A DNA stretch of 64,000 nt from the NCBI RefSeq assembly GCF_002265625.1, contig NZ_NOVE01000010.1:22693-86692 (forward strand), given 5' to 3'. Source of the stretch: Prevotella sp. 885 (GTDB lineage Bacteria > Bacteroidota > Bacteroidia > Bacteroidales > Bacteroidaceae). A program made the translations under genes and the position numbers. This document shows, piece by piece, positions 8,777-17,091 of the stretch; the stretch's first letter is position 1; the number at the start of each line of letters is the position of its first letter. The notes under the pieces are model-generated. The model made no database searches. It saw only the letters and a program-made list of their open reading frames with translations, and was not told the origin of the DNA.

Positions 8777-10999
8777 CTAATGCACGGCAGCAAAGTTGAA
8801 GTTGCCATTGTCTGTGCCCTCAAACACAAAGACTGTGGAGGCGGGGAAGCTTAGGGTAAGCTGGTCATCGATATTGATGGGCTTATTCACCTCAATACCC
8901 TTCAGTCCTCCTTCTACCGCCACCTTCTGGTCTGCAAACGAGCTGCGGAGCGTGATGGTGGTCTGAATGTATGCAGGGATGTCGAGCATTTCACGGAGCG
9001 TAGTGGTGAACTGACGTTCCTTCACATCGGGATTGCGAAGGGTGAGAGTTGCCTTCTTGCCGTTCCAAGCAGCCCAACCGTAGACATTCACCTGAGTGCC
9101 GTCCCATGGGTTGCCACCCACCCAGTGAATATCTGGCAGCACATCGGCATTACGCTGTTGCCAATCCATACATTCCGCCAAGTCCTTCCACAGAGCGCCA
9201 GCCTTGCCCTCGTTGTCCTCAATCTGGTCCATCAACTTATAGTCGGTGTATAGCTCCACCATACCCGAGCCACAGCCAAAGGCACAACGCATCTCACGCA
9301 ACACACCGTCATAGCTATAGTCGCTCGGAGTGTAAGGCTTGCCTTTCTCGCTAAGGATTAGTCCGTGCGTCATCAAAGTGTTGATAGGACAGAGCGGCGA
9401 ACCTTGCGTGAAGATCTTATAAACCATGTGGTCACGATAAGTTATCCACTGTTCACGGTCTGTTCCCGTATTGCCGATATACGAGCAGTCGGCATCCTGT
9501 CGCCATATCGCATCGCTATAATGGAACCAGAAGGGCGAAGCCCATGTACCCACGGTAGTGTTAAAGAAGATGTCGGGACGTGTCTTGCGCACGGCACGTT
9601 CTATGCTGATGATTCCTTCAGCATTCTCAATGCCGGTGTCACCCTCATCAGGTCCGAAGGCTGTACCTTGTGCGCTGATGCCGTCAAACTTGAAGAAGCG
9701 GAAATCGTAATTGCTAATCATGTTGTTGCAGCAGTCGATGAAGTAGTTGTAATATGCCTCATTGCTCAACTGCATACCGCCACGGTTTTCCCAATACTTG
9801 CGACGATAAGTGCCGCTACCGCCGTAACCGCCTACCGGACCTAACCATGCACCGATGCCCACACCCATGCTCTTAGCCAGACGGTCTTCATCAGCGAAGC
9901 CATTGGGGAAGTTCGGATTGAAAGTCCATGTGCCGTAAGCATCCCAACCATCGTCAAAGACGAAAGCATAGGGGGCCTTGCCATACACATCATAGAACTT
10001 GTCCTTCCAGTGCTTCACCACGTCTGCGCACTGTGTGGATGTCATGTTCTCCGAGTAGTCGCCCTTTGTGTTCTTGAGGTCGGAAGCATCATACACGCCG
10101 TTATTACCTACGGCATTGTTGCGGTCGATGTTTAGCTCGTACCACGAATTGTATAGGGGGAACGCACGCCAAGGCACTGCACGTTCGCGCTCGCTATAAG
10201 CCAGAAACGAACGACGTGCCTGACCGGGAGCCACCAATCCTACAACGGAGCTGACCTCCCACGGCTGACTCTTCTTAAGCGTAGTGTTGCGGCGCCAATA
10301 ACCCTGAATAGGCACATCGGCTGTAGCAGACATAGTGTCTTCCACCTCAACGGAGTTTACGCCCATAGGAGTTTCAAGACCTGCAAATATCTTATTGCTG
10401 GCAATAAGCGCGCCGCGTGTATTACCAACTACCTCCGGCACGCTCTGTGCCTTATACCCGTCCACATTGTAGATCATAGGTGTTATGGACTGCATGGCAA
10501 TATCTTTGTCGGCAGACACGTCAAGGGTGGTGCGCAGATAGTGGCTTCCGTCACGCAGCACAGCATGCCAGACGATATTGAGATCACCCTTCTTAAACAC
10601 GGCTTTGAGCGCTTTACCGTTAAAGCGGTCCGACCCCTTCACGGCATTTTTGTCGCCGACAAGATTTTCGGTGCCGACGCTTACCAGCTCCATCTCTGAG
10701 GATGTGAAGGTGCTGCCGTCACCCAATACCACTTTAAACAGTTCGGTGCCTGGTTTAAGGTTCATCTCTTCGCAGCCATTAAAGATCAGCTTGCCCTTAA
10801 CTTTGGCAAACTTGGCTGTCAGCAACGCGTTCTTCAGTGTCCACTCCTTAGAGCGGCTTACCAACTGTGCTTTGTCGGCTTGCACTTCCTGCGGAAAAAT
10901 CACCTGCTGTGCCACGACGTTCTGTCCGCTGCCAATGACAAGGCAGAGAACAGAAGCTCCTAACCAACGCTTCATTCTATTATTCATTATCTTGTTCAT
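8777..10999 (-). CDS. Secreted GH36/GH27-like TIM-barrel glycosidase (alpha-galactosidase-like)
   Basis: 740 residues with a signal peptide. The N-terminal ~280 residues look like the beta-sandwich seen before melibiase-type barrels. The barrel has YAFVFDDGWDAYGTW (about 344-358), GVGIGAWLGPVGG (379-391) and RFFKFDGIS (434-442), where D439 sits where the clan-D nucleophile is expected. WRQDADCSYIG (499-509) offers D502 or D504 as acid/base. A C-terminal beta domain ends in VFVFEG. Three in-frame ATGs (10999, 10987, 10975) are possible starts; the third gives the most typical signal peptide (MKRWLGASVLCL...). No T9SS tail or lipobox, so the protein is probably periplasmic. The likely substrate is an alpha-linked galactose or GalNAc, but this is inferred. 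It is not in tight operon spacing with the GH85 genes. Confidence 0.65.
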   Translation of the reverse strand: MNKIMNNRMKRWLGASVLCLVIGSGQNVVAQQVIFPQEVQADKAQLVSRSKEWTLKNALLTAKFAKVKGKLIFNGCEEMNLKPGTELFKVVLGDGSTFTSSEMELVSVGTENLVGDKNAVKGSDRFNGKALKAVFKKGDLNIVWHAVLRDGSHYLRTTLDVSADKDIAMQSITPMIYNVDGYKAQSVPEVVGNTRGALIASNKIFAGLETPMGVNSVEVEDTMSATADVPIQGYWRRNTTLKKSQPWEVSSVVGLVAPGQARRSFLAYSERERAVPWRAFPLYNSWYELNIDRNNAVGNNGVYDASDLKNTKGDYSENMTSTQCADVVKHWKDKFYDVYGKAPYAFVFDDGWDAYGTWTFNPNFPNGFADEDRLAKSMGVGIGAWLGPVGGYGGSGTYRRKYWENRGGMQLSNEAYYNYFIDCCNNMISNYDFRFFKFDGISAQGTAFGPDEGDTGIENAEGIISIERAVRKTRPDIFFNTTVGTWASPFWFHYSDAIWRQDADCSYIGNTGTDREQWITYRDHMVYKIFTQGSPLCPINTLMTHGLILSEKGKPYTPSDYSYDGVLREMRCAFGCGSGMVELYTDYKLMDQIEDNEGKAGALWKDLAECMDWQQRNADVLPDIHWVGGNPWDGTQVNVYGWAAWNGKKATLTLRNPDVKERQFTTTLREMLDIPAYIQTTITLRSSFADQKVAVEGGLKGIEVNKPINIDDQLTLSFPASTVFVFEGTDNGNFNFAAVH

Positions 11000-11111
11000 T
11001 ATATTATTAGGTACTTTGATTTAGTAGACTTATACATTTATATAAAAGCGGGGTATAGACATCCCATGCTTGCATATCTCAGAAGATTCAGTATTGATAA
11101 AGAAATATTTG

Positions 11112-11120
11112 GCAAAGGTA
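11112..11120 (-). promoter_or_regulatory. -7 box for the GH36-like gene
   Basis: TACCTTTGC on the minus strand is an exact TAnnTTTGC box about 110 nt upstream of the GH36-like start. No convincing TTTG is seen at the -33 distance. Confidence 0.45.
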
Positions 11121-11180
11121 AGCATAAAATTCGATACAACAGCTCCATCAGGAGGGAAATCACTGCACCAAGGCTGATAC

Positions 11181-11640
11181 AAACTTAGGAGGCTATGGCG
11201 TCCTCGCCGTAGCCACGCAACCTACTATAACAGAACACCAATTAGCGCCGTGTCCCGCAGCCTACCATAGCAGAACACCAATCAGCGCCGTGTCCCGAGG
11301 GGACACGTATCCATCAGAAACCCACTGCAAGCTCCGAAGGAGCGCAGCTGTGGGATAAGCATCACCTCTCCCTCTCCTGGTTCCGCAAAGCGGGACCGAC
11401 TATCATCCTCAATATCAGACAGGATGTGTAAGTCCCCCTTCGGGGAACTCATTTTGGGAGGGGCATATTTACCCACAGCTGCGCTGCTTCGCATCTTGCA
11501 GTGGGTTTCATGATACAGGTCCCGCCCAGCGGAACCCGCAGCTCATACTCAATCTGCTCGCGTCCGTGGGTGCGAGGCTACCAATGACTTGCTGTACGGG
11601 GGTGCGGGGCTACGGCGAGACGCCATAGCCTCCTAGGTTT
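11181..11640 (+). repeat. Repeat family A, full-length copy A3 (about 460 bp)
   Basis: Bounded by AAACTTAGGAGGCTATGGCG on the left and CGCCATAGCCTCCTAGGTTT on the right, inverted relative to each other. Inside are nested foldbacks: GAAACCCACTGCAAG (11317-11331) pairs with CTTGCAGTGGGTTTC (11495-11509), and several small stems sit between them, many closed by CTTCGG- or CGAAGG-like loops. A short internal duplication (CACCAATYAGCGCCGTGTCCCG) lies near the left end. The element stops 7 nt before the stop codon of the minus-strand glycosyltransferase gene. Confidence 0.85.
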
Positions 11641-11647
11641 GCCTTGG

Positions 11648-12748
11648 CTACTTATGCGTCACACTCTTTATAACTTCTGCAATCTCCCTTGCGCAGCGCT
11701 TATCATTAAACGTCCGCTCGGCTATTTGTCTGCCTTTCTCTCCCATGCGACGCGCCTCCTCTGGATGCGTGGCGATGTAGTCGACGGCGCGTTGCCAGCC
11801 TTCCACGTCGCCGTAGGGAACGGAGATGCCGCAGCCGTCGCGGGAGAAGTCTACCGGGATTTGGGGGTTGCGGCTGCAGATGATGGGCAATCCCAATGCC
11901 AATGCCTCCACCACTGTGGTCAAGCCGGCGGTGTAACGGGTCTCCTTGCAGCAAATCACCACGCACGATGCCTTTGCCACCTCGCACGCTATCTCGTAAG
12001 GCAACAAGCCACATATCTCCACCACCTTCACGTTGGCGGAGGGATGGCAGTGGCGCACGGCGTCAAGGTTGGGATTGGGGATGGAGGGGTCGGCATTGAT
12101 GCCTATATATAATATAAGGTGGTGAGGAGTATTGCGGAACGCCTCGATGAGCGTGGGCTGGTCGCGCTGTTCCTTACCCGTGGCAATGAAGACGGGAGCC
12201 TCTGCCCCACCCTCATGAGCAGACGCTTGGCGAGCCTCAGCCACCGAACGCGAGATGCGGTCGTAGAAGTCGAGGTCGGCACCCCAATGTCCCACAACCA
12301 TGCGGCGCGGGTCTGCCTTGCGCGACTTAAGAGAATCGTCAACGAGCTTCTGCGAAAAGAAAATCATGCGGTCGAAACCACGATAGAAGAGTCGTCCTCC
12401 CAGCTCGCGCAACCGGCTCTTAGAGGTGACAATGGGCTGGTGATGCCATACGATGATGGGCTTGCGGAAGAGACGGAGAGCACGGAGGAGCACCACCAGT
12501 TCCAGCCCCTTGTAATGCGTGGCATACACGGCGTCATACTTCTCACGGCAGGTGAGCACACGCCATGCCGTACTAATGGCGGTGGCTATACGGGAGAGCG
12601 TCTTCTTCGGCGAACGATGCCAGACAACGCCGATGCCGTTGTCTTTGAGGTGGCATGCGCCATAGAGGAAGTGCGAGGGAAACTCGCCGTCCTTCATTCT
12701 GTCAAGACAATACTGGATGTTCTGCGTGTGGTAGAAGTAGACGTGCAT
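11648..12748 (-). CDS. Glycosyltransferase family 4 (GT-B fold)
   Basis: The 366-residue cytoplasmic glycosyltransferase probably adds a sugar to a lipid-linked or envelope glycan. The C-terminal half carries the GT4 signature VVEALALGLPIICSRNPQIP (E at about residue 282) followed by a typical GDVEGWQRAVDYIATHPEEARRMGEKGRQ helix region. The N-terminal half has a Rossmann-like pattern (YAVYATHYKGLELVV region). There is no signal peptide. It is the last gene of the five-gene minus-strand operon that starts at 16927. It is separated from the preceding GT2 gene by 55 nt of A/T low-complexity DNA. The acceptor is unknown. Confidence 0.8.
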   Translation of the reverse strand: MHVYFYHTQNIQYCLDRMKDGEFPSHFLYGACHLKDNGIGVVWHRSPKKTLSRIATAISTAWRVLTCREKYDAVYATHYKGLELVVLLRALRLFRKPIIVWHHQPIVTSKSRLRELGGRLFYRGFDRMIFFSQKLVDDSLKSRKADPRRMVVGHWGADLDFYDRISRSVAEARQASAHEGGAEAPVFIATGKEQRDQPTLIEAFRNTPHHLILYIGINADPSIPNPNLDAVRHCHPSANVKVVEICGLLPYEIACEVAKASCVVICCKETRYTAGLTTVVEALALGLPIICSRNPQIPVDFSRDGCGISVPYGDVEGWQRAVDYIATHPEEARRMGEKGRQIAERTFNDKRCAREIAEVIKSVTHK

Positions 12749-12812
12749 CAGTTATTATTTAGTATTTATTATTTTTTACTTATTACTTATTATTTTGTAC
12801 TTATTATTTTTT
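12747..12812. repeat. A/T-rich low-complexity tract between glycosyltransferase genes
   Basis: Degenerate tandem units of TTATTATTT / TACTTATTA fill the gap between two glycosyltransferase genes and contrast with the GC-rich flanking coding DNA. Looks like slipped-strand expansion. Confidence 0.6.
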
Positions 12813-13856
12813 GGGGACTAGATACCTGTAGTTATACACCTGCATGAAGGGATGGAGGAGGGCACGCAGGAGCGCCACGGGGTCTTTCTCATAAGTATAG
12901 AAGAGGACGTGACGATACTTTACGTACATTCGCATAAGGGAGAGGAGGGAGAAGGGCGACGTGCCACACTCGGCATGCAGGAGCTTCAGCGCGTCGGCAT
13001 AGATGGGGTTGTTGGTGGTGACGCCGTCACGAACGTCCAGCGTGCCAGCCTTCTCATGTCGCCACACCCACTCTATGAACGTCAGGCGGGCGGCGAAGTG
13101 CTGGCGCATCCACGGCTTCACCTTATGCCAATGACACATACCGTACCACACCATATAGAGGGCGTTGTCTGCCTGGCGGACACGATGGGCGTCCACTCCC
13201 ACATACGTGGCAGTCTCAGCATAACGGCGCTGGCGCACAAGCACACGGTCGATAAGGCAGATGGCGTCAAGGGCAGCCGCTGCCGTGGCTGTCATCACGT
13301 CGTAGCACGTGCGGCGATAGATGTCGGGATGTTCTGTTTCGGAGGGAATATAGTCGAGCAGCGTGCGGCGCAGCATCTGGCAATGTCCCATCATCGAAGC
13401 ATAGAAGAGGCGGATGAGATTGCAGTTGGGGCGGCGCGGATCGTAGCGCACCTCGGCTCCGCTCTCCGAGAAGGGCACGGACCGGCATACGCACATCATC
13501 ATGTGCGGATCAGCCATCGCTGCCACCTGCTCCTCTAATTTTGTCGGCATCCAGATGTCGTCCTGGTCGCTGACGGCTATGAGGTCGCCCTTGGCACGGC
13601 GCATGGCAGAGAAGAAGTTGGCGTTGATGCCCATCTGCTTCTCGTTGCGGAATATCCGCATCTCCATTCCTTCGGGCGCCTTGGCTGCATAGTCGTGGAG
13701 GAGGTCCATGGTGTTGTCCGTCGACCCGTCGTCCTGAACGATGAGTTCGGCAGGGAGCAGCGTCTGCGAGAAGATGGAGTCGAGCTGTTCTGCAAGATGG
13801 CGTGATGCACCGTTGTATGTGCACATCACTACGGAGAGCGACATATTATGTTTCAT
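12804..13856 (-). CDS. Glycosyltransferase family 2
   Basis: 350 residues with a GT-A fold. The N-terminus reads SLSVVMCTYNGA, followed by IVQDDGSTDNT (D42, D43, nucleotide-sugar binding) and the acidic DQDDIW motif at 97-102, which contains the metal-binding DxD-type acidic residues. This is the common layout of bacterial GT2 enzymes that make cell-surface polysaccharide. M1 or M5 (MSLSVV) could be the start. It lies 12 nt after the stop of the upstream glycosyltransferase gene, so the two are co-transcribed. The product sugar and linkage cannot be predicted. Confidence 0.85.
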   Translation of the reverse strand: MKHNMSLSVVMCTYNGASRHLAEQLDSIFSQTLLPAELIVQDDGSTDNTMDLLHDYAAKAPEGMEMRIFRNEKQMGINANFFSAMRRAKGDLIAVSDQDDIWMPTKLEEQVAAMADPHMMMCVCRSVPFSESGAEVRYDPRRPNCNLIRLFYASMMGHCQMLRRTLLDYIPSETEHPDIYRRTCYDVMTATAAAALDAICLIDRVLVRQRRYAETATYVGVDAHRVRQADNALYMVWYGMCHWHKVKPWMRQHFAARLTFIEWVWRHEKAGTLDVRDGVTTNNPIYADALKLLHAECGTSPFSLLSLMRMYVKYRHVLFYTYEKDPVALLRALLHPFMQVYNYRYLVPKK

Positions 13857-13868
13857 AAAAACTATTGA

Positions 13869-14894
13869 TTACCAGTGGCGGTCGCGACCGAAGATTTTCC
13901 TTATTCTTCGCGACACAGCCTTGAAGATATAGCCGAAATTGCCGTAGCGGATGTTGAGCCACAACTCTTCCATTGAGCGTCCTGCCTTGATGAGCGGATG
14001 ACCGTAGGCGTAGGTGCGATAGACCTGCTCCTTGAAGTCGACATCCTCTATGACGTAGCGCGGATGGCGGACGGGGGCGTCCAGCTCGAAGCGCTGCATG
14101 GTGAAGAGTCGGCGGAGGCGGCGCGGCATGGTCTGCAGCGAACCCGTATAGTGGGTGGAACCGTCGGTGGCTCCGAGATTGTTTATCATGTTGCGCGTCG
14201 GCATGATGGCAAGACCGGAGTTCATCACCATCGACGTCCAGAAGATGGTCTCGTAATACTCCTTGCCCGACGCACGATGGTCATAGCAGGCACGAAGCGT
14301 GTCGAGGCAGTAGCGGCGCTGGCGCATCACGGCGTCCAGCTGGCGCTTCGCATCGGGGTCGTCCAGACAGGCGTACGTGGGGTCCCATGTGTCGATGACG
14401 CGGCGCCATGAAGCCCATCCCCAGATGGAGAATACGGAGGTGAAGAGATAGTCGTAAGGACTGTCCACCTGCTCCTCGGGATTGAATCCGGCAATCATCC
14501 ACACCCTCTCGTCGTCGGCATAACGGTCGAGCATCTCCTTGCAGAAGGGGAAGAACGACTGCGAAGGCACGTCGTCGTCCTCGAGGACGATGCAGCGGTC
14601 CACAATGGAGAAAGCCCATTTCTGCGAGATATATTCCGACGGGTCGCAACCGAAGTTGCGCTCCTGATACTTGCGGTGAACCTCGCACTGCCAGTCGATG
14701 TCTTCCACGACGCGGCGGCAAGCCTCTATGCCCGGCATATCGCGTTCGCCACGCGGTCCGTCCTGATAGAGGAACAGCTTTGAGGGACGCGCCTTGCGCA
14801 CCTCGTCGAACACGCGGCGCAGATGGTCAGGGCGGTTAAAGAAGAGTATGAGGACGGCTACGTCCGTCTTGTAAGGTTGTGGATTCATAAGCAT
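13869..14894 (-). CDS. Glycosyltransferase, HlpA-like GT2 subgroup
   Basis: 341 residues resembling GT-A proteins often annotated as hemolytic protein HlpA-like. The N-terminus is DVAVLILFFNRPDHLRRV. FLYQDGPRGERD follows, then the metal-binding acidic run LEDDDVP (residues 104-110). A downstream FSIWGWASWRRVIDTWDP segment is typical of this subgroup. No membrane segments. It is the third gene of the minus-strand glycan operon, 35 nt after PAP2. The hemolysis label of the family is historical; the real role is most likely transfer of a sugar during envelope-glycan assembly. Confidence 0.75.
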   Translation of the reverse strand: MLMNPQPYKTDVAVLILFFNRPDHLRRVFDEVRKARPSKLFLYQDGPRGERDMPGIEACRRVVEDIDWQCEVHRKYQERNFGCDPSEYISQKWAFSIVDRCIVLEDDDVPSQSFFPFCKEMLDRYADDERVWMIAGFNPEEQVDSPYDYLFTSVFSIWGWASWRRVIDTWDPTYACLDDPDAKRQLDAVMRQRRYCLDTLRACYDHRASGKEYYETIFWTSMVMNSGLAIMPTRNMINNLGATDGSTHYTGSLQTMPRRLRRLFTMQRFELDAPVRHPRYVIEDVDFKEQVYRTYAYGHPLIKAGRSMEELWLNIRYGNFGYIFKAVSRRIRKIFGRDRHW

Positions 14895-14929
14895 TAAGGG
14901 GTTTAGGGGTTATGTCGTTTTTATGGTTG

Positions 14930-15892
14930 TCAATACTTCAGCCTTCTTGTCGCCCACATCAGGACGACGAAGAGGAGTGTGCCGCTTACCAGACCAGCCA
15001 AAGCGTCGATGGCGTAGTGTGCCTGGATGTACACCGTGGAGAAGCAGAGCAGCACGTAGAAGGGTGCCATGACGTAGAGCAGACGACGGTTGCGGGTGTG
15101 CCAGGCGAGCAGCATACACACGGTGGCGATGCCTACGTGTGATGAGGGGAAGGCTGCCGTGGGGCGCTCTCCCGCTGCCTTGGCATCCTCCACAAGGTCG
15201 TAGAAGAAGCCCTGCGTATATCCGGGTGTGGGCAGACATTCCTGATGAGTGTTGAAGTAGTCGCCGACGGCGGGGAATACGCCTGACATGATGTTCTCCA
15301 TGCCCACTGCCTTATAGTAGAACGTAGGTCCTGCGACTGGCACGAAGATGAACACCACATAGAAGATGAAGAACGACGCCAGCACCACGAACGAAGCTCT
15401 CTCAAACTCGTTGTAACGGCAGACGAAATAGAAGAACGTCGTAAGGGCTATCATCGGATAATAGCTCGTATAGCCAAGGCTCATCAGTTCCGAGAAGACG
15501 GGCCACGAGAATGTGGAGACGAAGCTTATGGCTGGCTGGAATCCGAAGAGCTGCTGCTCACAATGACAGAACACGTGGTCCAGGTTGGGGAACATACGAT
15601 TGATCTCGTACGTGTCGGGATACCACCATGCAAGGAGCGACATCTGCGCCACGACGCGCACACAGCGGGTCAGGCGGCAGGGCACGAGCCTGTAGACAAG
15701 CCACAATGCCAAGGTCATGGCCACGGCACGCACGCGTCCCCATATCATCGCTTCGGGATTGGGCAGTGTCGTGAAAGTGAAGAGGGTGATGAGAAGCGTG
15801 AAAGTGGCGTATGCCAGCACCAGCCACTCAAGTGCCATCAGCCCACGCTTGGGATTCGCCTCGATGGCGAAGAGTTGTTTTATGAATTTCAT
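14930..15892 (-). CDS. PAP2-family membrane phosphatase / inositol-phosphotransferase-like
   Basis: The 320-residue multi-pass membrane protein carries the PAP2 signatures FPSSHVG (248-254, H252) and QAHYAIDALAG (290-300, H292, D296). These are the nucleophile/acid histidines of lipid phosphate phosphatases and Aur1-type inositol-phosphoryl transferases. The N-terminal ~60 residues carry two predicted membrane helices. Placed between an epimerase and glycosyltransferases, it may dephosphorylate an undecaprenyl- or lipid-phosphate intermediate, or transfer a head group in the inositol-lipid or sphingolipid pathway known in Bacteroidales. The choice between these cannot be made from sequence alone. 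Confidence 0.8.
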   Translation of the reverse strand: MKFIKQLFAIEANPKRGLMALEWLVLAYATFTLLITLFTFTTLPNPEAMIWGRVRAVAMTLALWLVYRLVPCRLTRCVRVVAQMSLLAWWYPDTYEINRMFPNLDHVFCHCEQQLFGFQPAISFVSTFSWPVFSELMSLGYTSYYPMIALTTFFYFVCRYNEFERASFVVLASFFIFYVVFIFVPVAGPTFYYKAVGMENIMSGVFPAVGDYFNTHQECLPTPGYTQGFFYDLVEDAKAAGERPTAAFPSSHVGIATVCMLLAWHTRNRRLLYVMAPFYVLLCFSTVYIQAHYAIDALAGLVSGTLLFVVLMWATRRLKY

Positions 15893-15925
15893 TATTTTTC
15901 TCTGGGTTATCTGTATGGTCTCCTC

Positions 15926-16927
15926 TTACAACCATCCGTTCTCCTTATACCACTTCACCGCCAGACGCACGCCGTCCTTCAGCTTGTAGTGGGGATGGTA
16001 GCCGAGCTCGTCCATTGTCGGCTCGATGTCGCAGCGCCAGTTGCGCTGACGGAGTATGTTAAACTTGTCGTCGTTCAGTGCTATGGGCTTCTTCGTGATG
16101 CGTGCTATGCGCTCGCCGAAGAAGGTGATGACGCGCAGCACCCATACGGGAGCCACAATGCGGAGCATCCACTTCACGCCCATCTCTTTCTTCAGCAGGT
16201 CGGAGAATTCAGTCGACTGATAGACGTCGCCGTCCGAAAGGAAGTACTTGCGTCCGCTCATGCCGCGGTCGAGGGCGAGAAACACTGCCTGCACCACGTC
16301 CAGCACATACACGAAGGTGATGTCCTGACGACGGAAGCCCACGGCAAAGTCGACGTGCTTCTTGATGCTCTCCGCCATGAGGAAATAGTCTTTCTCACGC
16401 GGGCCGTACACTCCCGTGGGGCGGAGGATGATGTACGGGAAGTCGTTGCCGATGGAGTCGAGATAGCGTTCTGCTTCCAGCTTGCTCTTGCCGTACGCCG
16501 TGTTAGGGTGCGGACAGTCGTTCTCGGTGATGTCCTGATAAGGCTGCCGTTCGTGTATGGCTCCGTAGACGCTGAGCGAACTGAGGAAGACAAATCGCTT
16601 TATGGGCATACCAAGCTCGATGATGGCATCCACGAAATGCTTTGTTCCCTCGGTGTTCATGCGTCGGAAGTCGGCCTTGTCTATGCACTTAGTCACTCCA
16701 GCAGCATGCACTATGTAGTCAAACTGATGGTCTGCAAGTTGTCGCTTCAGCTCATCCTTGGAGTTGAAGTCGAGTTCGATGAAATTTATTCGCTTGTCCT
16801 TGAGGTAACGCCGTGAGGTGGTTTTTCTCACCGCCGCCCATACCTCCATATCACGGTTCAGGGCTTCCTCAACAATAAAACTGCCAATGAAACCGCTGGC
16901 ACCGGTTATAAGTATCTTGTTAGTCAT
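15926..16927 (-). CDS. NAD-dependent epimerase/dehydratase (extended SDR)
   Basis: The 333-residue protein has a Rossmann NAD(P) motif TGASGFIG (G9, G12, G15) and the catalytic YxxxK at Y145/K149 (AYGKSKLEAE). A Ser-rich strand SSLSVYG (116-122) supplies the third member of the triad. It is similar to 3-beta-HSD-like or nucleotide-sugar epimerases. It is the first gene of the minus-strand operon (epimerase, PAP2, three glycosyltransferases; gaps of 33, 35, 12 and 55 nt), so it most likely modifies a nucleotide sugar or a lipid-linked sugar. Divergent from RNase R. Confidence 0.85.
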   Translation of the reverse strand: MTNKILITGASGFIGSFIVEEALNRDMEVWAAVRKTTSRRYLKDKRINFIELDFNSKDELKRQLADHQFDYIVHAAGVTKCIDKADFRRMNTEGTKHFVDAIIELGMPIKRFVFLSSLSVYGAIHERQPYQDITENDCPHPNTAYGKSKLEAERYLDSIGNDFPYIILRPTGVYGPREKDYFLMAESIKKHVDFAVGFRRQDITFVYVLDVVQAVFLALDRGMSGRKYFLSDGDVYQSTEFSDLLKKEMGVKWMLRIVAPVWVLRVITFFGERIARITKKPIALNDDKFNILRQRNWRCDIEPTMDELGYHPHYKLKDGVRLAVKWYKENGWL

Positions 16928-16952
16928 TATGATAATTGGTACATAATCGCTT

Positions 16953-16961
16953 GCAAAGATA
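16953..16961 (-). promoter_or_regulatory. -7 box for the envelope-glycan operon
   Basis: TATCTTTGC on the minus strand matches TAnnTTTGC and would start a short (about 20-nt) leader for the epimerase operon. No clear -33 TTTG is visible. Confidence 0.5.
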
Positions 16962-17033
16962 GCAAGATTTGGACGAATAGACGATTTTATTGAAGATTAA
17001 TTCGTTTGTAACATAAATTTAGCGCTCTGGGAC

Positions 17034-17065
17034 ATTGATATCTCAAAACTTTTTTGTTTATTTGC
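17034..17065 (+). promoter_or_regulatory. Candidate RNase R promoter
   Basis: ATTG (17034-17037), 19 nt, then TTTATTTGC (17057-17065): one mismatch in each box against the Bacteroidetes consensus. It lies 27 nt upstream of the ATG at 17092. Confidence 0.4.
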
Positions 17066-17091
17066 ATAGTATATACTAAAAAGATAAAACC

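Noticed and set aside
12119..12847. 242-codon plus-strand ORF
   Set aside because: Runs antisense across a glycosyltransferase gene and into low-complexity DNA.
15563..16816. 417-codon ORF on the plus strand
   Set aside because: Antisense to the PAP2 and epimerase genes, which have clear motifs. The long open frame is due to GC-rich codon bias of the real genes.
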